Source of the DNA: Cupriavidus taiwanensis
Lineage (GTDB): Bacteria > Pseudomonadota > Gammaproteobacteria > Burkholderiales > Burkholderiaceae
Direction: 5' to 3'
Length of the DNA stretch: 64,000 nucleotides
Assembly: GCF_900250075.1 (NCBI RefSeq)
Contig: NZ_LT977071.1
Span: 2,437,901 to 2,501,900 of the forward strand
The position numbers and the translations under genes are program-made. Below the pieces are notes generated by a model. That model was not told the DNA's origin, made no database searches, and was given only the letters and a program-made list of their open reading frames with translations. The first letter of the stretch is position 1; each line of letters opens with the position of its first letter. Positions 44,100 to 53,066 of this stretch are shown in pieces.

Positions 44100-45641
44100 C
44101 TATTTCTGCACCTGCCTGAGCGCGCGCTCGCGCGACGCCTGCATGTCCTGCATCAGCCGGTACGCCGCGTAGTACTTGAAGATATTGCGCACATAGGTGG
44201 TGGTCTCGATGCCGATCTTCTCCGCCACCACGATCTCGACGTTGTTGAACCACTTGTCGGGATCCAGTCCGCGCGCCGCCGCTTCCTTGCGCATCTTGGC
44301 GATATTTCCCGGCCCGGCGTTATAGCTGGCGAAGGCGAACAGCGGCCGGTCCGCTTCCGAGAAATGCGCGTCGGGAAAGTATTTCGTCATCAGCCGGTCC
44401 ATGTACTTGGCGCCGGCGTGGACGTTGGCCTCGGCCATCCGGATATTGCCGACATTCAGTTCCTTGCCGGTGGCTGGCATGATCTGCATGATGCCGACCG
44501 CCCCCACATGGCTGCGCGCCTCCTGGTTCAGCTGTGATTCCTGGAAACCCTGCGCGGCCAGCATCAGCGGGTCGAAGCCATAGTCCTTGCCGTACTTTTC
44601 GAAGAAGGCGATGGTCTGCTGGAAGCGCTTGTACTCGGCATCGTCCGTATTGTTCTTGATCTGCTTGATGCGCAGCATGGTCTGCTTTAGCCGGTACTCC
44701 GCTCCGCCCTGCTTCTTGACGACATTGAGGTAGAAGTCCTCGATTGCCTGCCGCAGTTGCGGGCTGTTCTTGCGGTAGGCCCAGCCGGTATAGCTACCTT
44801 CGCGCACGGCCAGGTCTTCGCGCACCTTGATGTTCGGCAGGATCTGCGCCCACGTCGCGGCCTTCCAGTCATCGACCACCAGGATCTGCAGCACGCCCGC
44901 GTTGAGCATCTCGAGCGCGTCTTCGTCCTCGAGCGCGTCGGGCAGCATGACCAGCTTGACCGGCGCCTTGCCGGCGCGGCGCAGGCCGTCGTTCAGCACG
45001 GTCAGGCTTTCGAAATAACTGCTGGCGCGACGGACATGCACGGTCTTTCCGGCGAGATCGTCGAGGCGCTGCAACGGTGGTGCCTTTGGCCCCGTGACCA
45101 CCAGCTCGCGCACCGGCTTGCGGTCGCGCGGCGCGGTGAAGTCCACCTGCCTGAGCCTGCTTTCGGTTTCGGTGAGGTTGCCGGCGGCGATATCGCCAAG
45201 TCCCGCCATCAGGTCGGGCAGCAGCCGGTCGCGCGTGGTCGGGATGATGATGATGGTCAGCGGGCGCTTGCCGAGCTGGTCGGCGTATTTCTTGTTCAGG
45301 TAGCGCTCGAAGTCGCGCACCAGCTCGGCGGTCAGTCCGCGCTCGCGGCCCTTGTCGCTGAAGTAAAGCGTGCGGCTGTACGGCACCAGCACGCGAATGA
45401 CGCGGCTCTTGAGCATCACGTCGAAGTCGCCGGTACGGGGCTTGTTGGCAAGGTTCAGGCCGCGCGGCTTGGCGGGAGTGGCCTGGCCGGTCGCGGGGGT
45501 AGCGGCAGGGGACGACGCTGGCGGATTTGGCGATGGCGGAGCTTGCTGGGCTGCGGCAGAGGGTCCGCAAAGGCTGAGCGCGCCCATCAGGCCGTACAGA
45601 AGAAGGCCTGCCAGCCAACGCGAAGGGCGGACAGCGGACAT
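44100..45641 (-). CDS. MltF-like lytic transglycosylase with solute-binding domain
   Basis: Envelope peptidoglycan lytic transglycosylase of 513 aa. A signal peptide (residues 1-32, ending GPSAAAQQ) and a Pro/Ala-rich linker precede a family-3 solute-binding domain (about 75-325). The SLT domain (about 350-480) has the catalytic Glu in AAQGFQESQLNQEARSHVGAVGIMQIMP and ends with the FASYNAGPGNIAKMR motif. This is the MltF/YfhD architecture. The start at 45641 gives a normal signal peptide; the frame extends upstream to 45746 without support. It is divergent from a GNAT gene. Confidence 0.9.
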   Translation of the reverse strand: MSAVRPSRWLAGLLLYGLMGALSLCGPSAAAQQAPPSPNPPASSPAATPATGQATPAKPRGLNLANKPRTGDFDVMLKSRVIRVLVPYSRTLYFSDKGRERGLTAELVRDFERYLNKKYADQLGKRPLTIIIIPTTRDRLLPDLMAGLGDIAAGNLTETESRLRQVDFTAPRDRKPVRELVVTGPKAPPLQRLDDLAGKTVHVRRASSYFESLTVLNDGLRRAGKAPVKLVMLPDALEDEDALEMLNAGVLQILVVDDWKAATWAQILPNIKVREDLAVREGSYTGWAYRKNSPQLRQAIEDFYLNVVKKQGGAEYRLKQTMLRIKQIKNNTDDAEYKRFQQTIAFFEKYGKDYGFDPLMLAAQGFQESQLNQEARSHVGAVGIMQIMPATGKELNVGNIRMAEANVHAGAKYMDRLMTKYFPDAHFSEADRPLFAFASYNAGPGNIAKMRKEAAARGLDPDKWFNNVEIVVAEKIGIETTTYVRNIFKYYAAYRLMQDMQASRERALRQVQK

Positions 45642-45806
45642 GGCGGGATCGCAAGCCGCGCAAGCAAGCGCGCGGTTTGCCCATATGGAGTCTAGGCATG
45701 AAATGGGGAGTTGCAAGCGGGTGCCGGCACCGGCATTGCGCATCAACTACTATGAACTGGATCTGCCCAGGTTATTCCCTGCTCACCTCATCTATCTTCA
45801 CTGCCC

Positions 45807-46358
45807 ATGCAAGAGTGCGATCCGGCAAACGTATTTGCACCATTCAACGTCACCGTGCGCGACGGTCGCGAGCTCCTGGTGCGGGAGATCGGCGAACGTG
45901 ACAAGGCCGGCCTGCTGGCCGCGTTCAACCAGCTGTCCGCCGATGCGCGGTATACCCGCTTCATGGCGGCCATGCGGCAACTGCCGGAGGCCATGCTCGA
46001 GCAGGCGACGCATCCGTCGCCGGAGCGCGAGTTTGCCCTGGTGGCGATCGCCACGGAGAACGACGCGCCCGCCATCGTCGGCGGTGCCCGCTATGCTGCC
46101 GCACCGGGCAGCGACGCTTGCGAGTTCGCCGTGACGGTCAGCGACGACTGGCATGGGCTCGGCCTCGCCAGCCAGTTGCTGCGGGTATTGATCGATGTTG
46201 CCAGGCGCCGCGGCTATCGGCGCATGGACGGCTATGTGCTGTCGTCGAATACCGCCATGCGGCGCCTGGCGAAGCGCCTGGGATTTGCCGACACACCATG
46301 CCCCGACGACGCCACGCTACGTGTCGTCACGCTGGCGTTGCAGGCCAGCGGGCAATAG
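45807..46358 (+). CDS. GNAT-family N-acetyltransferase
   Basis: Acetyltransferase of 183 aa. The acetyl-CoA-binding region is EFAVTVSDDWHGLGLASQLLRVLIDVARRRGYRRMDGYVLSSNTAMRRLAKRLGF (about residues 110-165), matching motif A with Q/R-x-x-G-x-G/A replaced by WHGLGLA. The N-terminus (VRDGRELLVREIGERDKAGLLAAF) is like the GNAT domain of protein-acetylating Pat enzymes, but standing alone. Substrate unknown. It converges on the FabI gene with 30 bases between stops. Confidence 0.85.
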   Translation: MQECDPANVFAPFNVTVRDGRELLVREIGERDKAGLLAAFNQLSADARYTRFMAAMRQLPEAMLEQATHPSPEREFALVAIATENDAPAIVGGARYAAAPGSDACEFAVTVSDDWHGLGLASQLLRVLIDVARRRGYRRMDGYVLSSNTAMRRLAKRLGFADTPCPDDATLRVVTLALQASGQ

Positions 46359-46388
46359 CCGGCGCGGGCGCCCGGTCACAGCCGGCGC

Positions 46389-47171
46389 TCAGGCCATGAT
46401 GTTGACGCCGCCATCGACATACAGGGTTTCGCCCGACAGCCGCCGGGCGTACGGCGTGGCCAGGAACGCGCAGGTGTAGCCCACGTCCATGATGTCGACC
46501 AGTTCGCCGAGCGGCGCGCGCTGCACCGCGTCGGCGAGCATCAGGTCGAAATCCTTCAGGCCCGATGCGGCGCGGGTCTGGAGCGGCCCGGGCGAGATCG
46601 CATGCACGCGGATACCCTGCGGGCCAAGCTCGTACGCCAGGTAGCGCGACACCGCCTCGAGCGCCGCTTTCACGGGTCCCATGACGTTATAGTTCGGCAC
46701 CACCTTGTTGGCGCCGTGATAGCTCATGGTGAACATCGTGCCGCCATCGCGCATCAGCGGCGCCGCCAGCCGGGCCATGCGTATGAAGGAATGGCAGGAT
46801 ACGTCCATGGCCCGGGCGAAGCCTTCCGCCGAACAATTGAGCAGGCCGCCCTGCAGGTCGTCCTTCGGGGCCCAGGCCACCGAATGCAACAGGATATCGA
46901 GCTTTCCCCACTGGTCCCGGATCCGCGTGAACAGCGCATCCATTTCCGCCTCGCTGGTCACATCCAGCGGAAGGAAGATCGGGGCGGAAAGTTCCTGTGC
47001 CACCGGCTCGACATATTGACGGGCTTTTTCGCCGGCATAGGTGATGGCAACTTCCGCGCCCAGTTCGTGGAAGGCCCTGGCGCAACCGTAGGCTATGGAA
47101 TGCGTGTTCGCAATCCCGCAGACGAGTGCCCTGGTATTGGCGAGAATCGGCTGTCTGTTCTCGGGTGTCAT
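46389..47171 (-). CDS. fabI: Enoyl-ACP reductase FabI paralogue
   Basis: NADH-dependent enoyl-ACP (or enoyl-CoA) reductase of 260 aa in the atypical SDR FabI family. The cofactor-binding stretch is VCGIANTHSIAYGCARAFHELGAEVAITY at residues 14-42. The catalytic Tyr and Tyr-x6-Lys are in SYHGANKVVPNYNVMGPVKAALE (about residues 145-167), and the substrate loop ISPGPLQTRAASGL is present. It sits 77 bases downstream of ackA, not in a fatty-acid synthesis cluster, so it is probably a secondary FabI copy serving the acyl-phosphate/PHA module. Confidence 0.9.
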   Translation of the reverse strand: MTPENRQPILANTRALVCGIANTHSIAYGCARAFHELGAEVAITYAGEKARQYVEPVAQELSAPIFLPLDVTSEAEMDALFTRIRDQWGKLDILLHSVAWAPKDDLQGGLLNCSAEGFARAMDVSCHSFIRMARLAAPLMRDGGTMFTMSYHGANKVVPNYNVMGPVKAALEAVSRYLAYELGPQGIRVHAISPGPLQTRAASGLKDFDLMLADAVQRAPLGELVDIMDVGYTCAFLATPYARRLSGETLYVDGGVNIMA

Positions 47172-47248
47172 GTCGCGTCCCCTGAAGGTTCATTGCTGAC
47201 GCGGCGCCCATCGCGCCCTGTCGGTCCACTGCTCTGCCGGTGCGGCGG

Positions 47249-48439
47249 TCATGGCGCGGGCGTTGCGATGATCTCCCGGGTATGCCTGGCGATCATCAAC
47301 TCCTCGTCGGTCGGGATGACCCAGACGGGTACCTTGCCCGATACCTCGCTGATCCGCGGCCCGTTACGCGCATTGGCCGCGGCATCGATGCTTACGCCCA
47401 GCCATGCCGCCTGCCGGCACACGCGCTCGCGAACCGGTGCCGCATGCTCGCCGATGCCCGCGGTAAATACCAGCGCGTCCAGTCCTTGCGCGGCCGCGGC
47501 GAGCGAGCCAAGCTCGCGCGCGATGCGGTACGTGTACACCTCGACCGCAAAGCGGGCACGCGCGTCGTCGCTGGCAAGCAGTGCGCGCATATCGCTCGAC
47601 ACGCCGGACATGCCGAGCAACCCCGACCTGCGGTAGATCAGGTCCTCGATGGCCCCGGCATCCATGCCGAGCTCGCCGATCAGGTACAGGATCACACCCG
47701 GATCCAGGCTGCCGCAGCGCGTTCCCATGGGCAGCCCGTCCACGGCGGTGAAGCCCATGGTGCTGGCCACGCTGCGCCCCGCCACCAGTGCGCACATGCT
47801 GCTGCCATTGCCGAGATGGGCGACGACGGTGCGGCCCGCGGCCGCGGCGGCGTCGATGCGCGGCAGGACGCTGGCAATGTACTCGTAGGACAATCCATGG
47901 AAGCCATAGCGCCTGACGCCGCGGCCGGTAATTTCCACCGGCAGCGCGAACGCCTGCGCCGCTTCCGGCTGCGCACGGTGGAAGGCGGTGTCGAAACACG
48001 CCACTTGCGGCAAGGCCGGACGCCGCTGCGCGAGAATGCGGATGGCTTTGAGATTGTGCGGCTGGTGCAGCGGCGCGAGCGGGCAAAGCGTGTCGAGCTC
48101 CGCCAGCAGCGCCTCGGTCACCCTTGCCGGCTGCGTGAAGCGCACGCCGCCGTGCACCACCCGGTGCCCCACCGCGGCGAGCGTATGCCCTTCCCCATGG
48201 CCGCGCAGGAAATCCGCCAGGTAGGCGATAGCGCCTTCGTGCCCGAGCTGGGTGCCGGCATCCCACTGCCTGGCTTCGACTTCGGCGCCGGCCGCATCGG
48301 CCGCGCGAAACGCCGGAGCGGTGTAAAGCCCTTCGATGCTGCCGCGCAGTACCAGCCTCAGTGCGTTGTCATGGACATCGTAGGCGCGGTACTTGAGGCT
48401 TGACGAGCCCGCGTTCAGGACCAGGATGATCTCTGCCAT
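47249..48439 (-). CDS. ackA: Acetate kinase
   Basis: Acetate/propionate kinase of 396 aa, interconverting acetyl phosphate plus ADP with acetate plus ATP. The N-terminal signature LVLNAGSSSLKYRAYD, the middle signature GHRVVHGG and the ATP-binding VAHLGNGSSMCALVAG and FTAGIGEHAAPVR are intact. It starts 4 bases after the phosphotransacetylase stop, so the two enzymes form a pair for making or using acetyl-CoA. Confidence 0.96.
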   Translation of the reverse strand: MAEIILVLNAGSSSLKYRAYDVHDNALRLVLRGSIEGLYTAPAFRAADAAGAEVEARQWDAGTQLGHEGAIAYLADFLRGHGEGHTLAAVGHRVVHGGVRFTQPARVTEALLAELDTLCPLAPLHQPHNLKAIRILAQRRPALPQVACFDTAFHRAQPEAAQAFALPVEITGRGVRRYGFHGLSYEYIASVLPRIDAAAAAGRTVVAHLGNGSSMCALVAGRSVASTMGFTAVDGLPMGTRCGSLDPGVILYLIGELGMDAGAIEDLIYRRSGLLGMSGVSSDMRALLASDDARARFAVEVYTYRIARELGSLAAAAQGLDALVFTAGIGEHAAPVRERVCRQAAWLGVSIDAAANARNGPRISEVSGKVPVWVIPTDEELMIARHTREIIATPAP

Positions 48440-48443
48440 GACG

Positions 48444-49382
48444 TCACCCCGCCACCTGGGTGGACTCTCGCCGCGCCTTGGCGACCAGGGCAGCCACCGC
48501 GCACGACGCCAGCCGCGTCGTCACCGTGTCGGCGCGGCTGGTCAGGATGATGGGCACGCGCGCGCCCAGCACGATGCCGGCGGCATCCGCGCCGGCAAGG
48601 AACGTCAGGCTCTTGGCGAGCATGTTGCCGGCGTCCAGGTCGGGCACCAGCAAGACGTTGGCGCGCCCGGCCACCGGCGAATCGATCTTCTTGATGCGTG
48701 CCGCATCCAGGTTGATGGCATTGTCCAGCGCCAGCGGGCCGTCGACCACCGCGCCGGTGATCTGGTGGCGGTCGACCATCTTGCACAGCGCGGCGGCTTC
48801 GATGGTGGATGGCACCTTGGGATTGATGGTCTCCATGGCCGACAGGATCGCCACGCGGACCTCCTTCAGTTGCAGGGCGTGGGCCAGGTCGATCGCGTTC
48901 TGGAGGATATCGGCCTTTTCGGACAGGGTCGGGGCGATATTGACCGCGGCGTCGGTCACGATCAACGCGTCCTCGTGCCCGGGCACGTCCATCACGAAGC
49001 AGTGGCTGATGCGCCGGGCGGTGCGCAGGCCGCTGTCGCCCGCGACCACCGCCCCCATCAGCTCGTCGGTGTGCAGGCTGCCCTTCATGATGGCCTCGGC
49101 CTTGCCTTCGCGCACCAGTTGCACCGCGGCCGCCGCCGCCGCGTGGCTGTGCGGCGCATCGACGATCGGGTACGCGCCGACGTCGATGCCGCTGGCACGC
49201 GCGGCGTCCTCGATGCGGCTGCGCGGCCCGACCAGGATCGGCGCGATCAGGCCCATGCGGGCCGCCTCGGCTGCGCCTTCCAGCGATGCGTGATCGCATG
49301 GATGCGCCACCGCGGTCGGGGTGGGCGGGATGGTCTTGCAATAGTCGATCAGCCGCTGGTACTTCTCATGTCTGGCGTTCAC
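48444..49382 (-). CDS. pta: Phosphate acetyl/butyryltransferase
   Basis: Phosphotransacylase of 312 aa of the short Pta/Ptb type, interconverting acyl-CoA and acyl phosphate. Recognised stretches are KAEAIMKGSLHTDELM (about 100), RRISHCFVMDVPG and the C-terminal KSLTFLAGADAAGIVLGARVPIILTSRAD. GTG at 49382 is chosen as start because AGGAG lies 6 bases upstream; an upstream frame from 49436 is unlikely. It is followed directly by ackA. Specificity for acetyl versus butyryl cannot be read from the sequence. Confidence 0.92.
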   Translation of the reverse strand: MNARHEKYQRLIDYCKTIPPTPTAVAHPCDHASLEGAAEAARMGLIAPILVGPRSRIEDAARASGIDVGAYPIVDAPHSHAAAAAAVQLVREGKAEAIMKGSLHTDELMGAVVAGDSGLRTARRISHCFVMDVPGHEDALIVTDAAVNIAPTLSEKADILQNAIDLAHALQLKEVRVAILSAMETINPKVPSTIEAAALCKMVDRHQITGAVVDGPLALDNAINLDAARIKKIDSPVAGRANVLLVPDLDAGNMLAKSLTFLAGADAAGIVLGARVPIILTSRADTVTTRLASCAVAALVAKARRESTQVAG

Positions 49383-49457
49383 GGCAGGCTCCTGCTCTGG
49401 TTTCAGCGTGGTCGGCGGGCGGCGCTGGGTCCGCACGTGGTCTCGTACCGCATCGCC

Positions 49458-51773
49458 CTAGGATGCACGGGTGAGCGATGCGCCACCGGCGCGGCCGCGC
49501 TCGGGTTTCGGCGCCAGCACCGCGCGGATCCGCCCCAGCATCGCAGCCTGCTCCGCCGTGGGGCTGGTGCCAAGCAGGCGCTCGTCGGTACGCAGTTTTT
49601 CGGCCAGCGCATGCAGCCGCTGACGGTCGGCCTGGTGCCTGAGCAAGGCCGGCAGCGTCTCCAGCGCCTGCTCGGGCGCGTACCGGGTGATCAGCTCCTG
49701 CTGGCCCCGGGTCTTGCGCCAGGCGTCAGGGGGCAGTTCCGGCAGGAAGTCCGCGTAGTCCGTCACCAGCTCCTTGCGCAGCTCCAGCCGGGACAGCGGC
49801 AAGGGCTCGCCCTTGCGATTGAGCAGGCAGGCCAGCCGGGCAATCGCCTCGGTGTATCCGCCCTCGCCGACCGAGGCCAGCGCGGCCCTGACTTCCGGCG
49901 GTTCCTGCGGCGCCATGGCTGCCGGCGCGGAAGGCTTGTCCAGCGACAGGAACGAGAACAGGTTGGCGTACAGGTTGAAGAACGACGCCTCCGTCATCGC
50001 GTCACGCACGGCGCGGTAAGCGTCGAGGCCGGCACTGAGCATTTCCGCCCCCGCCTGTTCCTGCTGCCTCAGCGGATGGTCATCCGCCATGGCCTGGCGG
50101 TTCGCCCTGACCGCCTCGGCCGCGGGCTTGAGCCAGGCCATCCAGGGATTCAGGTCCGACAACGCCCAGTTCTGCACCCGCAGCGGATGGAACTCGCGCA
50201 GCATCCGTGCCGACGCCTCGTTCGACATGGCCTGGACGAACGGTTGCGCGAACAGTTCATAGGCGCGCTGGTTGAAGTCCGACAGCGCGGCAACGGCCTC
50301 GAACGGTTTCTCGTCGGCCCGCTCGAAGCGGTTGAGCCGGCCGGCGAGCTCCTCCAGCGAATGTTCCTCGAACTCGACCTCGTATTCGATGCCATCGCCG
50401 CGCTTGTGTTCGTGGATGACCATGCCGTAGAGGCCCGGGGGCAGCAGTTCGATGCTCTTCAGCACCGAAACGATCTGCGTATGCTCCTTCTTTGCGACCT
50501 TGCCGGAGACGAAGATGCCAAGATGGCCCACGCTCCGGTGCATCATCCCGACGATGACCTGGCCGCGCGCCTTGATTTCGTCGGTACTGCCATAGACGTC
50601 AACGACCCAGTTGAAGGCCTGCTGCGGCGGCGTGATGTTGTCGCCCATCGATGCAAACAGGACGATCGGCGCCCGGATCTCGCGCAGGTCGAAGCCCTTG
50701 CCGCCTGCCGCCTTGACGTCGCCGCTCCACAGCTTGTTGCCGACGAACAGGTTGCGCGTGATCCATTCGATCTCCTCGCGGTTCATCAGGTAGTAGCCGC
50801 CCCACCAGCGCTCGAACTCGAGGAAGCGCGGCGGCTCGGTGTCGGCCTTGCGGTACAGGTTGTAGTACTTGTCCCACAGGCTGTTGGCCGGGTTCAGGTT
50901 CTCAAAGTTCTGCACCAGCCAGGCGCCGTCGAACTTGCCGTTGCCGAGGTCCGCCGTAAGCGATGCCAGCCAGGTGCCGCCCAGCAGGCCGCCGGAATAG
51001 CGCATCGGGTTGTCGCCCTCGCCCGCGCTCCAGGCACCGCTCCAGTACGACATCGGCGCACCGTTGATGACGATCGGGCCGGTGTCGTCCGGATCCGATG
51101 CACCGAGCATCATCGCGGCCCAGCCCCCCTGGCAATTGCCGATGATGGCCGGCTTGGCGCTGTCCGGATGCAGGGCGCGTACCTTGCGGATGAACTGTTG
51201 CTCCGCCTCGCATACGTCGAGCAGCGTCTGCCCCGGCTCCGGGTCACGGAAGAAGATAACAAAGTAGACCGGGTGGCCGGCACGCATCGCCACGCCCACC
51301 TGCGAATCGTCCTTGAACCCGCCGATACCCGGGCCGTGCCCGGCACGCGGATCGATGATGACATAGGGGCGGCGGCTGTCATCGATGGTCACGCCTTCGG
51401 GCGGCGTGATTTTCAGCAGCGCGTAGTTGACTGGCCGCGCGAACTGGCGGCCATCCATCACGGTTTCGTAGTCGAAGTGCAGGACCGGCTTGAGGCCGTG
51501 CGTAGCGTTTTCCACAAAGTGGTTGCCCCGCTCCCTGAGCGTGTCCCAGAACAGGATGGCACGCTGCATGCTGTCGACCGCGTAGGCATAGCCGTTCATC
51601 GGATCGAGGCCGGCGGCCCACTTCGCCGGCGCGGGGGCCGCGCTGTCCTCGCCCATGGCCTGCTGCACACGATGTATATAGGCCTCCTGCGCGTTCCTCA
51701 GCCGCTTTTGCAGCACGACGCCCGTCTTGACGCCCACTTCACGCGCGTGAGCCAGTTGCTTGCCTGCATCCAT
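49458..51773 (-). CDS. DUF3141 alpha/beta-hydrolase, PhaC-like
   Basis: Large 771-aa DUF3141 protein. Residues about 110-430 form an alpha/beta-hydrolase region related to PHA synthases: PVNYALLKITPPEG, then IIDPRAGHGPGIGGFKDDSQVG, a lipase-box-like nucleophile IGNCQGGWAAMML with Cys in place of Ser (about residue 213), Asp in SMGDNITPP and His in RSVGHLGIF. This Cys-Asp-His set is that of PHA synthases. The C-terminal 300 residues are helical and of unknown role. The start has GGAGGA upstream. It is followed by pta, ackA and fabI. Function unknown, probably acyl-thioester chemistry. Confidence 0.82.
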   Translation of the reverse strand: MDAGKQLAHAREVGVKTGVVLQKRLRNAQEAYIHRVQQAMGEDSAAPAPAKWAAGLDPMNGYAYAVDSMQRAILFWDTLRERGNHFVENATHGLKPVLHFDYETVMDGRQFARPVNYALLKITPPEGVTIDDSRRPYVIIDPRAGHGPGIGGFKDDSQVGVAMRAGHPVYFVIFFRDPEPGQTLLDVCEAEQQFIRKVRALHPDSAKPAIIGNCQGGWAAMMLGASDPDDTGPIVINGAPMSYWSGAWSAGEGDNPMRYSGGLLGGTWLASLTADLGNGKFDGAWLVQNFENLNPANSLWDKYYNLYRKADTEPPRFLEFERWWGGYYLMNREEIEWITRNLFVGNKLWSGDVKAAGGKGFDLREIRAPIVLFASMGDNITPPQQAFNWVVDVYGSTDEIKARGQVIVGMMHRSVGHLGIFVSGKVAKKEHTQIVSVLKSIELLPPGLYGMVIHEHKRGDGIEYEVEFEEHSLEELAGRLNRFERADEKPFEAVAALSDFNQRAYELFAQPFVQAMSNEASARMLREFHPLRVQNWALSDLNPWMAWLKPAAEAVRANRQAMADDHPLRQQEQAGAEMLSAGLDAYRAVRDAMTEASFFNLYANLFSFLSLDKPSAPAAMAPQEPPEVRAALASVGEGGYTEAIARLACLLNRKGEPLPLSRLELRKELVTDYADFLPELPPDAWRKTRGQQELITRYAPEQALETLPALLRHQADRQRLHALAEKLRTDERLLGTSPTAEQAAMLGRIRAVLAPKPERGRAGGASLTRAS

Positions 51774-52169
51774 GCCGTCCTCCGCCAGGAATCCTGCAAT
51801 ATCAATTGCCTATGGTGGATACCCCCCCCTTCAGCCTGCCCGGGTTGTCCCGCCATACCCTGGACCGGCCCCGTGGGATGTACCCCGGGCGTACATATTC
51901 TTGCTCTGACCAACTTTAATGGGAGCCGGTCCCGCGACAGAGATGAAATTTTTCCAAATGCGAGATAAGTAAAACCGCCCACCCGCCAGGGTGATGCCCA
52001 GCTCACGAATCGCAGCATGCGCCCCCCATCCGGGGTAATGCCGTTCAGTTAAGTCATCAAACACTACCGTCATTCCCGCCTACGCGGGAACGACAGTGGT
52101 TAACTGAACGGCATTACCCCCATCCGGGGGCCGTGCTGCGTGCGTCAAGGCGTGCGCTGAAGCGGTTGA
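51774..52169. other. 396-bp intergenic region with palindromes
   Basis: No gene is recognised. The region holds a dyad TGTAC (51879-51883) / GTACA (51891-51895) around CCCGGGC, about 106-122 bases upstream of the DUF3141 start, which may be an operator. It also holds the MITE-like element at 52023-52129. The promoter of the DUF3141-pta-ackA-fabI operon should be here. Confidence 0.55.
52023..52129. mobile_element. MITE-like nested palindrome with flanking direct repeats
   Basis: Perfect 21-bp inverted arms, GGGGTAATGCCGTTCAGTTAA (52032-52052) and its complement at 52100-52120, enclose about 47 bases. These contain a second palindrome, TTCCCGCCTACGCGGGAA. A 13-bp direct repeat, CCCCCATCCGGGG, occurs at both outer edges (52023-52035 and 52117-52129). 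This resembles a target duplication around a short non-autonomous element. No transposase is encoded. Confidence 0.6.
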
Positions 52170-53003
52170 CTATGCGCGCAGGAAGCGGCCGATGGTTCTG
52201 GCCGCGCTGTCGGCGCCGGTCACAAGAAAGAGGTGGCCGTCGTCGACCAGCTGCAGCGCCGCGTGGGGAATGGCCGCGGCCAGGATCCTGGCATTGACCG
52301 GCGGCACGATCGGGTCGTCGGTCCCGTGCATCACCAGCGTAGGCTGCTTCAGCGCGCCCAGCCAGGGCAGGCTGCTCCAGCCCCAGGCCGCCAGCAGCTG
52401 GTAGAGGTAGCCGCGTCCGCGCGGCGGCTGCATGTGCCGGCCGTGCTGGTCGAGCCATGCGGGGTCATGGCGCACGGCGCCGCCATACAGGTCGGCGCCA
52501 ACGCGGCGCAGGTACTGCGGGTCGGTATAGCGGCGCAGGCCGATCATCTTGGTCAGCACTGACAGCCTGCCGGGCACCATGATGACGCCGGGCGAGGTCG
52601 CCGCCAGGACCAGGCGCCTGCAACGGTGGGCCTGAAGCCGGGCAAACTCCTGCGCCAGCGCTCCGCCCCACGACACCCCCAGCGCATCGACCTGGCCATC
52701 GTAGCCAAGGCGCGACAGCAGCCGGTCGGCCAGCACGCAGAGACTGGAGAAGCGGTAAGGCATCAGCGGCGCGGGCGAGCCGCCCACGCCGGGAACGTCG
52801 AAGAGAATCACTTCGATGTCGGGCAGTGCGTCGACAAAGGGCCTGAGCAGTTCGAAGTTGGCGCCGATGCCGTTGAAGACCAGCAGCGGCGGGCCGGCGT
52901 CCCGGCCCGGCCGGATGCCGGCCCGCAGTACCTGGCCGTCCAGATCCACGGTCCGGACCTGGAGCTTGTGGCCGGCTTGCGTGCCGGCATTGATGGTTGT
53001 CAT
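52170..53003 (-). CDS. phaZ: Intracellular mcl-type polyhydroxyalkanoate depolymerase (PhaZ-like)
   Basis: Alpha/beta-hydrolase of 277 aa resembling the intracellular medium-chain-length PHA depolymerase of Pseudomonas. Family-like stretches are RTVDLDGQVLRAGIRPG, LLVFNGIGANFELLRPF, EVILFDVPGVGGSPAP and LGYDGQVDALGVSWGGALAQEFA. The catalytic triad is Ser in GVSWGG (about residue 108), Asp in GTDDPIVPP and His in DDGHLFLV. The start at 53003 is preferred over an upstream frame. It lies 63 bases after the phasin gene in a PHA operon. Confidence 0.85.
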   Translation of the reverse strand: MTTINAGTQAGHKLQVRTVDLDGQVLRAGIRPGRDAGPPLLVFNGIGANFELLRPFVDALPDIEVILFDVPGVGGSPAPLMPYRFSSLCVLADRLLSRLGYDGQVDALGVSWGGALAQEFARLQAHRCRRLVLAATSPGVIMVPGRLSVLTKMIGLRRYTDPQYLRRVGADLYGGAVRHDPAWLDQHGRHMQPPRGRGYLYQLLAAWGWSSLPWLGALKQPTLVMHGTDDPIVPPVNARILAAAIPHAALQLVDDGHLFLVTGADSAARTIGRFLRA

Positions 53004-53066
53004 CGGTTCGTCCTGGAGACGTTGGCGCGCGGGCATGGCCGGCGCGCCGGCCTTGCCCGCCTGCGT

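Noticed and set aside
48393..51968. 1191-aa plus-strand frame opposite pta/DUF3141
   Set aside because: It is antisense to well-supported genes, His/Gln/Arg-rich without family motifs, and is a high-GC frame shadow.
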